A model generated the notes under the pieces. It was not told the origin of the DNA and ran no database searches. It was given only the letters and a program-made list of their open reading frames with translations. Position numbers and translations under genes: made by a program. Positions 8,479-16,751 of a stretch of 64,000 bases of DNA are shown piece after piece. Each line of letters begins with the position of its first letter. The stretch's first letter is position 1. This DNA is from Natrinema amylolyticus_A (GTDB taxonomy: Archaea; Halobacteriota; Halobacteria; Halobacteriales; Natrialbaceae). The stretch is from positions 1 to 64,000 of the forward strand of contig NZ_JBHUDI010000004.1 in assembly GCF_042678045.1 (NCBI RefSeq), read 5' to 3'.

Positions 8479-9476
8479 GTGGTCACCTCCATCCCGTCGC
8501 CGGTCGTGAGGGTATCGAAGCGGAGTTCTCGACCGTCGACGGCAATCGTCGTTCCGTCCGCGTCGGTTCGAATCAGCACGTCGGCGGTCCGTCGCGTCCC
8601 CTCGTCGAGGTCGCCGGCATCGACGACGGCGAGCAGGCCGAGTAGTTCCCGGTGGTGATCCTGGCCCGCTCCCGGTGGCTGGGTCCCGCCAGGAACGACG
8701 AGCCCGACCCGCACGCCCTGCTCGAGGAGGGCGGTTACGACGGTGGCAGCGGCCGACGCGAGCTCGTCGCCGCGGCCGGCGACACAGTCGGCGGCGACGG
8801 TGACGGCACCGGCACCCCTACCATCGTCGTACTCTCTGACGAGCAGCTCGTCGTCGGGGCGTTTGGCCGCGGTCTTCCAGTGAACGTCACGCAGTGGGTC
8901 TCCACGGCGGTACTCCCGGAGGTGATCGAACGCCTCGTGCTCGGGGCGATCGGCGATACCGGCCAGCGCCTGGAGGTCGTCGACGGCACCCCGCCCGAGC
9001 TCGTGGACCTGCGGATAGACGAGCACGGGCGTCTGATCTGCGTACTCGAAGCGGCGCTCGACGAGGCCGATGATGTCGCTCACGACGATCGAAAGCGGGC
9101 CGACCCGGTGGCGGCCCCGATCGGCGAGTTCGACGTCGTAGGTGATCGTCTGGTCACCCTCGAGGGTGGTCTCGACAACCGGTGGCGTGGGTGTCGAGAG
9201 GCCGTTGCCCACGGTGTCGCGGACGGTCGCGTCGATCGGACTCTCAGTTTCGATCGTGACCGCGATCTGTCGCTGCTCGCCGACGAACCCGTCGGCGACG
9301 GGCTGGCGGGTGAGCCGTGGACGGTCCGTGCGAGCGATCGTCACGAGGCCGGCGACCAGGACGACGACCAGCGGGACGACGACCGCGTTCAGCGCCCGCG
9401 GACCGGATCGCCAGCTCAGCGCGACGGCGCCGGCGACGACGGCGACGACGGTCCAGCCACGGCGTGTAAGTCTCAT
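8475..9476 (-). CDS. DUF58 domain protein
   Basis: The 333-residue protein has two membrane helices near the start (about 10-50), a beta-rich outer region, and the DUF58 core with the signature DHLREYRRGDPLRDVHWKT (about 190-210), followed by a von Willebrand A-like fold. DUF58 proteins pair with MoxR ATPases and TgpA-like proteins. The gene overlaps both neighbours by four bases (8475-8478 and 9473-9476), so the three products are likely made together. Confidence 0.9.
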   Translation of the reverse strand: MRLTRRGWTVVAVVAGAVALSWRSGPRALNAVVVPLVVVLVAGLVTIARTDRPRLTRQPVADGFVGEQRQIAVTIETESPIDATVRDTVGNGLSTPTPPVVETTLEGDQTITYDVELADRGRHRVGPLSIVVSDIIGLVERRFEYADQTPVLVYPQVHELGRGAVDDLQALAGIADRPEHEAFDHLREYRRGDPLRDVHWKTAAKRPDDELLVREYDDGRGAGAVTVAADCVAGRGDELASAAATVVTALLEQGVRVGLVVPGGTQPPGAGQDHHRELLGLLAVVDAGDLDEGTRRTADVLIRTDADGTTIAVDGRELRFDTLTTGDGMEVTT

Positions 9477-10453
9477 TCGACGGGGATGGTCTCGAGGGCG
9501 TCGTCGACGATCGCCGCTCCATCCTGGTCGCGATCGGCCGTCTTGATCCGGTGGCGCATGACGACGGGTGCTTCGGCCTGGACGTCGTCGGGGATCACGT
9601 ACGCTCGGCCGTTCGCGGCGGCACGTGCCTGCGCTGCGCGCAACAGCGAGATCGACCCGCGGGGGCTGACGCCGATGTGTGCGTGCTCGCGGGTGTACGC
9701 GGCGAGTCGTGTCACGTACTCCCGAATCGGCTGTGCGACCTGCACCGTCGAGACGGTCTCGCGGGCGGCGACGAGCGTCTCGCGGTCGGTCACGGACTCG
9801 AGCGACTCGATGGGGTGGTTGCCGACGGTCCGGCCGAGCAGGTCGACCTCCTCGTCGGGATCGGGGTAGCCCAGGTGGAGTTTCTTCATGAAGCGATCGA
9901 TCTCGGCGAAGGGAAGGTCGTAGGTGCGATTCGGCTCGACGGCGTTCTGGGTCGCGATCACGGTAAACGGCGTCGGCAGCGCGCGTGTCTGGCCGTCGGT
10001 GGTGACCTGCTGTTCCTCCATCGCCTCGAGCAACGCGGCCTGAGTCTTCGGTGGCGCGCGGTTGATCTCGTCGCCGAGCACGATGTTGCCGAAGACGGGG
10101 CCGGGCTGAAACTCGAACTCGCGGGTCTGCTGGTTGAAGACGTTGACGCCGGTGACGTCGGCCGGGAGGAGATCGGGCGTAAACTGAATGCGGCTGAACG
10201 AACAGTCGACAGACCGGGCGATCGACCGTGCGAGCATGGTCTTGCCGACGCCAGGGACGTCATCGAGCAGGACGTGGCCACGGCCCAGCAGGGCGGTGAT
10301 GACGTGTTCGACGACGGCCTCGTGGCCGACGATCACGCGCGAGACGTTCGCTTCGATGTCTGCACAGAGCCGTTCGACCGTCGCAATCTGAAGCGACTCG
10401 CCGTCTGCCGTCGGCTCGGCACTCGTCTCTCCTGTCGGATTCGTATCAGTCAT
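9473..10453 (-). CDS. MoxR-family AAA+ ATPase
   Basis: The 326-residue protein is a MoxR AAA+ chaperone. Walker A is GVGKTM (68-73), Walker B is VLGDEINRAPP (about 125-135), and the QVTTDGQTRALP and VIATQNAVEPNRTYDLPFAE blocks are typical of the MRP subgroup. It is thought to remodel partner proteins using ATP. It is the first gene of a three-gene operon with the DUF58 and transglutaminase genes. The region before it (10454-10660) holds hairpins that could end the opposing transcripts. Confidence 0.92.
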   Translation of the reverse strand: MTDTNPTGETSAEPTADGESLQIATVERLCADIEANVSRVIVGHEAVVEHVITALLGRGHVLLDDVPGVGKTMLARSIARSVDCSFSRIQFTPDLLPADVTGVNVFNQQTREFEFQPGPVFGNIVLGDEINRAPPKTQAALLEAMEEQQVTTDGQTRALPTPFTVIATQNAVEPNRTYDLPFAEIDRFMKKLHLGYPDPDEEVDLLGRTVGNHPIESLESVTDRETLVAARETVSTVQVAQPIREYVTRLAAYTREHAHIGVSPRGSISLLRAAQARAAANGRAYVIPDDVQAEAPVVMRHRIKTADRDQDGAAIVDDALETIPVE

Positions 10454-10575
10454 ATTCTAATGCTGTCGGCAGGGACCCGTCCATTACTACGCCATCCATC
10501 GCTTCGGAACATATGTTTTGTGCCGCGTGAATGATAGCTATCGCAGAATACGCGGCCGCCGATAGCTGTCGCTCG

Positions 10576-10618
10576 AGCAGCAGCGTCTTCCGAACCTGCC
10601 GACTCGAGCGCTGCTGCT
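10576..10618 (-). terminator. Strong hairpin after the cold-shock gene
   Basis: AGCAGCAGCG (10576-10585) pairs perfectly with CGCTGCTGCT (10609-10618) around a 23-base loop. It lies 43 bases after the stop of the minus-strand cspA gene and before moxR. A second, weaker pair, AGCTATCG (10536-10543) with CGATAGCT (10560-10567), lies next to it. Terminator function is inference. Confidence 0.4.
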
Positions 10619-10660
10619 ATGCGTGTAGCGATCAGAAAACGATACTCCTATCGGACCTGC

Positions 10661-10855
10661 CTAGAGCCGCTCGACGTTCGTCGCGCGTGGCCCCTTCTCG
10701 GCCTCCTCGATATCGAACTCCAGTTCCTGCCCCTCCTCGAGGTCAGGACCGCCGATGTCCTCCATGTGGAAGAACACGTCCTCGTCCGCGTCGTCGGTCT
10801 CGATGAATCCGTAGCCGCCAGTGTCGTTGAAGAATGCGACCGTACCTTTCGCCAT
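10661..10855 (-). CDS. cspA: Cold-shock domain protein
   Basis: The 64-residue protein is a complete cold-shock domain, a five-strand OB fold that binds single-stranded RNA or DNA. The two RNA-binding motifs are present as GYGFIET and DVFFHMED. The surface is very acidic, as in other haloarchaeal Csp proteins. ATG at 10855 is chosen because MAKGTVAFFND is the family start. A GTTTTATG box lies about 30 bases upstream, leaving a leader of only a few bases. Confidence 0.95.
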   Translation of the reverse strand: MAKGTVAFFNDTGGYGFIETDDADEDVFFHMEDIGGPDLEEGQELEFDIEEAEKGPRATNVERL

Positions 10856-10881
10856 TGCAAGTGAACAAAGCCCCGACGAAG

Positions 10882-10889
10882 ACATAAAA
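10882..10889 (-). promoter_or_regulatory. TATA box of cspA
   Basis: On the minus strand this reads as part of AAGTTTTATGTC. The centre is about 31 bases before the cspA ATG, giving a predicted start within five bases of the codon. Confidence 0.5.
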
Positions 10890-10951
10890 CTTCGGGAGCA
10901 CACTCGCAAGGTCGCCTCGAGATGGGCGCTATTACCGGTCTCAGCCGTCGC

Positions 10952-11161
10952 TTACCACGCTTTGCAGTTGGGACAGACGAGTTCGCCGTCAGCACGCCAG
11001 ACACGGTCGGTCGCCTTCCCACACTGGGCGCACGTGTACTCGCCCCAGGCGTACGTCGACAGGCTGGCTCCTTCTGTCGATCCGTCCGCGTCGGTACTCG
11101 CGTCCGTCGGCGGCTCATCGTCAGCGGCTGCGAAATCCGAGAGCGTCGCGTCGTCGGTCAC
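10952..11161 (-). CDS. Small zinc-ribbon protein (DUF7573-type)
   Basis: The 69-residue protein has an acidic, disordered first half and a zinc ribbon at the end: C44-A-Q-C47 and C63-P-N-C66. The STYAWGEYTCAQCG and LVCPNCKAW blocks match, as I recall, the haloarchaeal DUF7573 family. Four cysteines in two C-x-x-C pairs make Zn2+ binding very likely. Partner and role are unknown. It is divergent from the 11248 membrane gene. Confidence 0.75.
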   Translation of the reverse strand: MTDDATLSDFAAADDEPPTDASTDADGSTEGASLSTYAWGEYTCAQCGKATDRVWRADGELVCPNCKAW

Positions 11162-11247
11162 GCGCCGGTGTAGGGCCGCGGCCGGTATAATCGCTCCGCC
11201 AGCGCGGGACCGGCACCGCCAAGTACCATCGATAACAACCCCCGAAT

Positions 11248-11442
11248 ATGGACACCATCACTCCGATGAACATTATCGTGGACAACATCACCGAAATGAT
11301 CAGCCTCTTCAGCGACGTCGCGATGGGCGCCGGACTTGCGCCTCTGCTCGTCCTCATCGGCGGACTCCTCGTCGCGTTCTCGATGGGCGTCTTCGGACTG
11401 CTTACCCTCGGCGCTGTCGGCGACCTCTTCACTGCGAACTAA
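11248..11442 (+). CDS. Small membrane protein (64 aa)
   Basis: The 64-residue protein is almost entirely hydrophobic after residue 25, with helices at about 27-44 and 44-60 joined by a Gly-rich turn (LIGGLLVAFSMGVFGLLTLG). The N-terminal part is an amphipathic helix. I do not recognise a named family. It is followed by palindrome copy B, which separates it from the convergent mer gene. Confidence 0.65.
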   Translation: MDTITPMNIIVDNITEMISLFSDVAMGAGLAPLLVLIGGLLVAFSMGVFGLLTLGAVGDLFTAN

Positions 11443-11480
11443 CAGCGATTCCGGCGGTTCGTTTTCTACGGCGCGTCAGC

Positions 11481-11566
11481 TCATACGGTCTGCTGTAACG
11501 ATGTCCCGGCGCACCCACAGGAGAGGTCGCGGGTGCGCTAGAAATGACTGACAGGAGTCCGTATCA
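11481..11566 (-). repeat. 86-bp nested palindrome, copy B
   Basis: Read on the minus strand it starts TGATACGGACTCCTGTCAGT and ends CAGACCGTATGA. The first TGA is the stop codon of mer. The inner stem AGCGCACCCGCGACCT pairs with AGG..TGTGGGTGCGC, and the outer arms ATACGGACTCCTGT and ACAGCAGACCGTAT also pair imperfectly. It lies between the 3' ends of two convergent genes. It is closest to copy C. Confidence 0.8.
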
Positions 11567-12601
11567 CTGGGTTGCACGAGCGAGTGCCTCGCTCGCGCGT
11601 TCGACCGCGTCCTCCAGATCCGGCCCCAGCGGCGAGCCCACGACGATCCCGTCGACGTGCTTGAGCGCCGCCGCGAACCGGTCCGCAACCGTTTCCGTCG
11701 TGCCTGCGATACAGAAGGCGTCGATCATCGCCGGGGTCACGTGGCCGAACGCCTCGGTTAACTCCCCTCGCTCGAGTGCCTCGCTGACCGCCGTGGCGGC
11801 CTCGCGGTCGATGTCGTGGCGCTCGAGGACCGGCTCCGCGGCCCCGCCGACGATGAACGCGACCGGTGGACGGGCCGCCTCGCGTGCCGCGTCCTCGCTG
11901 CCGGCGACGCTGACGCTCGCGAACGCAAGCGCCTCGAACTCGCCGTAGTCGTCGGGCCGCTCGGCGAGTCCCTGCTCGAGCTGGCCCGCGGCCCACTCGA
12001 GGTCCTTGGGATGGGAGGCGTTGACCAGCGCGCCGTCGGCGTGTTTGGCGCTCATCCGGAGCATGTGTGGCCCCTGTGCGCCCACGTACGTCGGAATCCG
12101 TCCCGATGGGGGCTCGAGATTCAACGAGGCGTCGGTCGCGCTGAAGGTTCCGTCGTGGGTGATCGTCTCGCCGGCCCAGAGGTCACGCGCGAGATCGAAC
12201 GTCTCGAGGACGCGCCGGAGCGGCCGGTCGCGATCGATCCCCAGATTCGACAGTGAGGAGCGGTCGCCGGCTCCGACGCCGAAGACCGCGCGGCCGTCGC
12301 TGATCTCGTCGATCGTCGCCACCTGGGCTGCGAGTTTCACGGGGTGGGTCTCGTAGGGATTGACGACACCCGGTCCGAGTCGAATCTCCTCGGTGGCGTC
12401 GGCCATCCGCGAGCACACCACGAACGGGTCGCGATTGAAGTAGTGACTGCTCGCGAACGCGATGTCGAACCCCTCGTCCTCGGCCAGCGCCGCGAGGTCG
12501 GCGATCCGATCCGGCGGGTGTTCGGGCGTGAGTTCGATGGCCCACGTCGGGTCGTCGTTCGCGGTCGGTACGTCGTCGCTCGAGTCAGTGGTGTCTGTCA
12601 T
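11564..12601 (-). CDS. mer: 5,10-methylenetetrahydromethanopterin reductase-like, F420-dependent
   Basis: The 345-residue protein belongs to the luciferase-like TIM-barrel family that uses F420H2. The order of blocks (AIELTPEHPP at the start, EIRLGPGVVNPYETHPVKLA, then GRAVFGVGAGDRSSLSNLGI) fits Mer. In haloarchaea it is usually taken to act in C1 folate/pterin metabolism rather than methanogenesis. Its ATG overlaps the last base of the cofE stop, so an F420-using enzyme is coupled to an F420-making one. The stop codon is the end of palindrome B. Confidence 0.85.
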   Translation of the reverse strand: MTDTTDSSDDVPTANDDPTWAIELTPEHPPDRIADLAALAEDEGFDIAFASSHYFNRDPFVVCSRMADATEEIRLGPGVVNPYETHPVKLAAQVATIDEISDGRAVFGVGAGDRSSLSNLGIDRDRPLRRVLETFDLARDLWAGETITHDGTFSATDASLNLEPPSGRIPTYVGAQGPHMLRMSAKHADGALVNASHPKDLEWAAGQLEQGLAERPDDYGEFEALAFASVSVAGSEDAAREAARPPVAFIVGGAAEPVLERHDIDREAATAVSEALERGELTEAFGHVTPAMIDAFCIAGTTETVADRFAAALKHVDGIVVGSPLGPDLEDAVERASEALARATQ

Positions 12602-13371
12602 TAGTCGTCGAACCTCCATTCTCGCAGTGCCTGTCGAATAAAATCGTCCTCGACGGCGCGAAACAGTTCGTCGCTCCCCGCGTGATCGCCAAAGTCCCAG
12701 TCGCGGATGACCACGGCGGGCGTCCCGCCGGCTCCCTCGCCAGTGATGAGGTTCGCGGCGGCCGCGAGTTCGTCGACCACGGACTGGACGGTGACGCCGA
12801 GTTCGTGGCCGTCGCGGTCGCGTTCGCCGCGCCAGTCGCGGCTTGCGGGCATACCGGCCCAGCCGATCGCGACGCCACGCTGACCATGGCGGAACGGGCG
12901 GCCGCAGGTGTCCGTGACGATCACCGCGATGCCCTCGATACCCTGCTGTGCGAGGCCCGCGCGGATCCGTTCGGCGCTCTCGCTCGGCCGCTTCGGCAGC
13001 AACAACAGGTCGTGGTCTGGCACGTTCGAGCGATCGATCCCCGCGTTCGGCGCGATGTGCCCGAAGCGGGTTTCGGCCAGCAGGAACGGACAGTCGATCA
13101 GCAACTCCGTGCTCTCCTCTAAGACCGCCTGTGCGAACCGCGGATCTTTCTCCTCACCGGCCACCGCTTCGATGCGGTCGGCGATCTCCTGGGCGCGGCC
13201 GCTGACGGGGTAGTCCGCGAGGTCGGCCGTCCGGCCCTCGGCCTTCGAGACGATCGTGCTCGCGACGGTGAGGACGTCGCCGGGCTCGAGGGCAGCCCGC
13301 TCCGCGACGAGCGCGGCGATGTCGTCGCCGGGGCTGATCTCGGGGAGGTCCGCCACGCCGTTGAGCTTCAT
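12601..13371 (-). CDS. cofE: Coenzyme F420-0:L-glutamate ligase
   Basis: The 256-residue protein matches archaeal CofE in length. It adds gamma-linked glutamates to F420-0 using GTP. Landmarks are the start NGVADLPEISPGDDIAALV, the VASTIVSKAEGR loop, and the VTDTCGRPFRHGQRGVAIG motif that holds nucleotide/metal residues. It is the first gene of the cofE-mer pair. The start MKLNG at 13371 agrees with family proteins (M-x-x-x-G-[VL]-x-x-[IL]-P). Confidence 0.93.
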   Translation of the reverse strand: MKLNGVADLPEISPGDDIAALVAERAALEPGDVLTVASTIVSKAEGRTADLADYPVSGRAQEIADRIEAVAGEEKDPRFAQAVLEESTELLIDCPFLLAETRFGHIAPNAGIDRSNVPDHDLLLLPKRPSESAERIRAGLAQQGIEGIAVIVTDTCGRPFRHGQRGVAIGWAGMPASRDWRGERDRDGHELGVTVQSVVDELAAAANLITGEGAGGTPAVVIRDWDFGDHAGSDELFRAVEDDFIRQALREWRFDD

Positions 13372-13579
13372 ACCGAAGCGTAGGGCAGCGCCGTCAAAAG
13401 CGCACCGTCACCGGAGAATGGAGTCACCGATTCCCGACTCGAGTCCGACCGACGTGATCGACTCCAGCGGGAACGGGAGTCGGCCCCGATCTCGATAACC
13501 CTTCCGTCCGACGGTTCCATTGCACAGTGGCCGATCTGGCGACCGAACTGTTATGATGCGTGTTTCCCTCTCTCCTGAC

Positions 13580-14026
13580 ATGGGTAGTACACATAATTCC
13601 CCGCAGGGCGACCTTCTCGCACACGTTCTCGTTCCGGTCGCAAACGAGACCGATGCCGAGAAGACAGCGCTGGCGCTCGAACCGTACGATCCAGACACGG
13701 TGACAGCGCTCCACGTCGTCGAAAAGGGGGACGGCGTCCCAGATAAGACACCCGTCGAGCAGTCCGAAGACCTTGCTGCAGAATCGTACGCCGCTGTCCG
13801 CAGAGTCTTTCCAGATGCGAACGACCACACTGCCTACTCTCGGAACGTCGTCGACGCTATTTTCGAGGCTGCTGATGAAGTAGATGCGAGCGCTATCGCG
13901 TACCGTTCCCGCGGTGGCAACCGACTCATGCAGTTTCTGTCGGGTGACCGTTCACTCAAGCTCGTCACTCGGGCCACCCGACCGGTCATTGCACTGCCAC
14001 AGACGGATACAGACCGAGACCAGTAA
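13580..14026 (+). CDS. UspA-type universal stress protein
   Basis: The 148-residue protein has the Usp fold: HVLVPVANETDAEKTALAL at strand 1, VTALHVVEKGD at strand 2, and a last strand ATRPVIALP. The usual ATP-loop G-x2-G-x9-G-S/T is only partly kept (RSRGGNRLMQFLSGDRS), so nucleotide binding is doubtful. It diverges in direction from the neighbouring permease with fused Usp domains, and the two may share a stress or uptake context. ATG at 13580 is chosen over upstream in-frame ATGs because the fold starts soon after. Confidence 0.82.
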   Translation: MGSTHNSPQGDLLAHVLVPVANETDAEKTALALEPYDPDTVTALHVVEKGDGVPDKTPVEQSEDLAAESYAAVRRVFPDANDHTAYSRNVVDAIFEAADEVDASAIAYRSRGGNRLMQFLSGDRSLKLVTRATRPVIALPQTDTDRDQ

Positions 14027-14128
14027 TCGAGAGGTCACGTGGCGTTTCTCATACTCCGGACAAAAGTCAGTGAATACTCGACAGCGTCTTGGGTGCGATC
14101 GAGGTATGAACCGTTTTGTCTGGCAGTA

Positions 14129-16402
14129 TCAACGGCGGCCAAACAGCCGATCGCGGAGCGAACGCGACGATGGCCGTTCGGTCAGCAGAACCGGTGTGTC
14201 GAGTTCCTCGATAACATCGAACACGAGTGAGCCCCGGATGATACGCGACAGGAGTCCACGCTCCGTTGCGCCGAGTATGACGAGATCGTGATCGGCACTG
14301 ACGCGTTCGATCACGGTTTCGGTATCACCCGTTTCGATGTGTAAGTCGGCATCTGACAACTGATGGCTGTCGGCCCAGTCACGCAGGAATTCACGCCCTT
14401 CCGCTTGTTCTCCCTCATCGACGATGTGTAACAACGACACCTCGGCATTGAACGTTTCCTGCAGTGCGAGGGCGACCTCTGCGGAGAGATCCGACGACGC
14501 TCCGCCGGCAGTGGGGACGACGATATCGGTCGGATCGAACTCCGTTGCGTCCAGGACGAGGAAATCACACGGCAAGTCGTGGGTCAGTTCGTCAAGGGTG
14601 CTTTCGGCACGCCCGCCCGCAAACTGCGTGCCGCCGTAGCCCATTACGACTTTGTCGGCATCGTTCGATTGCGCTGCATCGTACACTTCCTCGAGCCCTC
14701 GATGGGACAGGATCGTCTTCGTCTCGATCGGCACATCGAACGCTGCCGCGTCTTGTTTGGCGGCTTCGAGAAGCGTCTCCGAGGTGGCGGTAATTTCGCC
14801 GCTCTCGGCAGCAGCGGTAAGCGTTGTCTGGTCTGGAACGGTGACGATGTGTGTTGCAAGCACACGCCCGCCTTCGTGTTCGGCAATCGCACTGGCAAGT
14901 GTGATAAGCGCGCTCTCAGTTCGCGGGTTGGCCAGTGCGACCATGATCGTCGGCCCGTCCGACCCATTCGGCGCAACTGCGTCGGCGGCCTCGACAACCC
15001 GATCCGGCAGCTCTTCCTCACGGCTCCGAATGTAGTGCGAGAGCACACCTTGTTGTGACGTTTTGTCGCGGGCGTAGAGGAAGTACCAGAGAACAGCAAC
15101 GACGACGAACCCTGCAGACAGTGCGATCTCCAGACTGTCCATAAACGCGACGAGTCCGAGCGATAATACCGCGCCGAGGATCGGCGTGATGGGATAGAAC
15201 GGAACCCGGAAATCGGGATCGTACTCCGGGACGTCCGCCTCTCGAAACACGATGAGCCCGACGTTCATCAGCGCGTAGACGATGAGGTGGAGGACGCTCG
15301 CTGCCTTTGCAAGTACCTCGATGTCTTTCCCTAAAAACATAATAAACGCGATGATGAGTCCACCAGTGACGATGATCGACCGATAGGGCGTCGCAAAGTT
15401 CGGATGAATCTCGTTGAGCCAGTTCGTGACGATCTTGTCACGGCCCATCGCGAAGTTGATACGTGCTGAGGCGAGGATGGATGCGTTCGCCGACGACGCC
15501 GTCGCCAGCAGTGCGCCAACGGTCATCAGAGACGCTGCCACAGCAGCGATCCCCCTGATGGGTCCGACAGAAGCAGGAAAGGCGACCTCGGCAGCCTGTG
15601 CGACCGGTGCACTCTGACTGAGGTCGGGCCACGAAATAACACCGAGCATGGTCGTCACAAGGATAGCGTAGATGACAGTTACGATTCCAACGCTTCCGAT
15701 GATGGCGATAGGGAGGTTCCGGCCGGGGTTTTTCAACTCCTCGGCGACAGTTGCGATCTTCGCGTAGCCGAGAAACGACACGAACACCAGTGCAGTCGCC
15801 GGTAGGACCGCACCTGCCCCGAACGGTGCAAGGCCGCCCTCGTTAGCCAGTGTCGCGTAATCGAACGAAGAAAAGCCCGCGAGTGAGAATGCCGTGAGAA
15901 TCGCAAGCAACATGAACACGATGATCGTCTGGATGCTACCGGTCTCCTTGGCACCGATATAGTTGACGCCAACGAAAACACCGCCAGCAAGGAGCGCCCC
16001 GAGCTGGATCGGGCTGAGAAACGCAACCTCCGGTAATGGAACGAAAACGGCGAGATACTGGCCGAATCCGATACAGTAGAACGCGGAGGCGAAGGCAAGC
16101 CCCATCCAATCACCCATACCCGCGATCGAGCCGAACATCGGCCCGAGTGACTTATTGATATAGTAATATCCACCACCGGCTTTCGGCATCGCAGTCCCGA
16201 GTTCGGAGACGGACAGCGCGTTTACCATCGCAATCAGTCCACCGACGACGAACGACACGACGACGATCGGCCCTGCTGCGTTGGCGGCGACGCCGGGTAA
16301 GACGAAAATCCCGGCACCGATCATCGTCCCGATACCGATCGTCATCGCGGAGATGAGGCCGAGGTCCTTTGCAAGTTCCTCGTCACCTTCGCCGTGGCTC
16401 AT
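14129..16402 (-). CDS. APC-family amino-acid permease with two C-terminal Usp domains
   Basis: The 757-residue protein starts with about 12 membrane helices of the APC superfamily. The first has GIGTMIGAGIFVLPG, the substrate-binding unwound segment of this family. Two Usp domains follow (from about residue 480): the first starts PTIMVALANPRTESALITLA; the second ends LVILGATERGLLSRIIRGS, an intact-looking nucleotide loop. This layout is common in archaeal cationic amino-acid transporters and suggests nucleotide gating. The start is the ATG at 16402, 25 bases after a TATA box, so the transcript should be leaderless. Confidence 0.88.
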   Translation of the reverse strand: MSHGEGDEELAKDLGLISAMTIGIGTMIGAGIFVLPGVAANAAGPIVVVSFVVGGLIAMVNALSVSELGTAMPKAGGGYYYINKSLGPMFGSIAGMGDWMGLAFASAFYCIGFGQYLAVFVPLPEVAFLSPIQLGALLAGGVFVGVNYIGAKETGSIQTIIVFMLLAILTAFSLAGFSSFDYATLANEGGLAPFGAGAVLPATALVFVSFLGYAKIATVAEELKNPGRNLPIAIIGSVGIVTVIYAILVTTMLGVISWPDLSQSAPVAQAAEVAFPASVGPIRGIAAVAASLMTVGALLATASSANASILASARINFAMGRDKIVTNWLNEIHPNFATPYRSIIVTGGLIIAFIMFLGKDIEVLAKAASVLHLIVYALMNVGLIVFREADVPEYDPDFRVPFYPITPILGAVLSLGLVAFMDSLEIALSAGFVVVAVLWYFLYARDKTSQQGVLSHYIRSREEELPDRVVEAADAVAPNGSDGPTIMVALANPRTESALITLASAIAEHEGGRVLATHIVTVPDQTTLTAAAESGEITATSETLLEAAKQDAAAFDVPIETKTILSHRGLEEVYDAAQSNDADKVVMGYGGTQFAGGRAESTLDELTHDLPCDFLVLDATEFDPTDIVVPTAGGASSDLSAEVALALQETFNAEVSLLHIVDEGEQAEGREFLRDWADSHQLSDADLHIETGDTETVIERVSADHDLVILGATERGLLSRIIRGSLVFDVIEELDTPVLLTERPSSRSLRDRLFGRR

Positions 16403-16751
16403 ACCGGGAAATCGAACACCGATCATATAAGGGCTCCGGTAGGATTTCTGAATCCTGAATAATAGTGGTGTAGAATTGCTGCTCAAGTAAATTACACCGT
16501 CAAAAATATCGGTATAGTGTGCCACACAAATAGGAAGTAGCATGGACGACCGGCTCGATGAGATCGTCCGGTGTCTTCTTCGAGTACGAGAGCGAACGGT
16601 CGTTTTCTGACCGTTTTTCGTACTGTCAGACAGAACGACGTGACGATCGATCGCGCTACTGCGGCCGTCGCCAGTGGAGACGGCCGCGAATTCGCGACCG
16701 ACTTCGTATTGCCCTCTGTCCGACAGTATCAGTGATGAATCGATCGAGCAG
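16403..16751. other. Intergenic, about 350 bases
   Basis: The stretch lies between the permease start and the end of the racemase-like gene. The permease frame stays open into it, but the translation is Ser/Arg-rich and unlike any transporter start, and a TATA box lies inside, so I treat it as non-coding. An AT-rich part at 16440-16540 is the only other feature. Confidence 0.55.
16421..16432 (-). promoter_or_regulatory. TATA box of the permease gene
   Basis: On the minus strand this reads CCTTATATGATC. Its centre is about 25 bases before the ATG at 16402, which supports that start against the in-frame ATG at 16426 lying inside the box. Confidence 0.6.
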
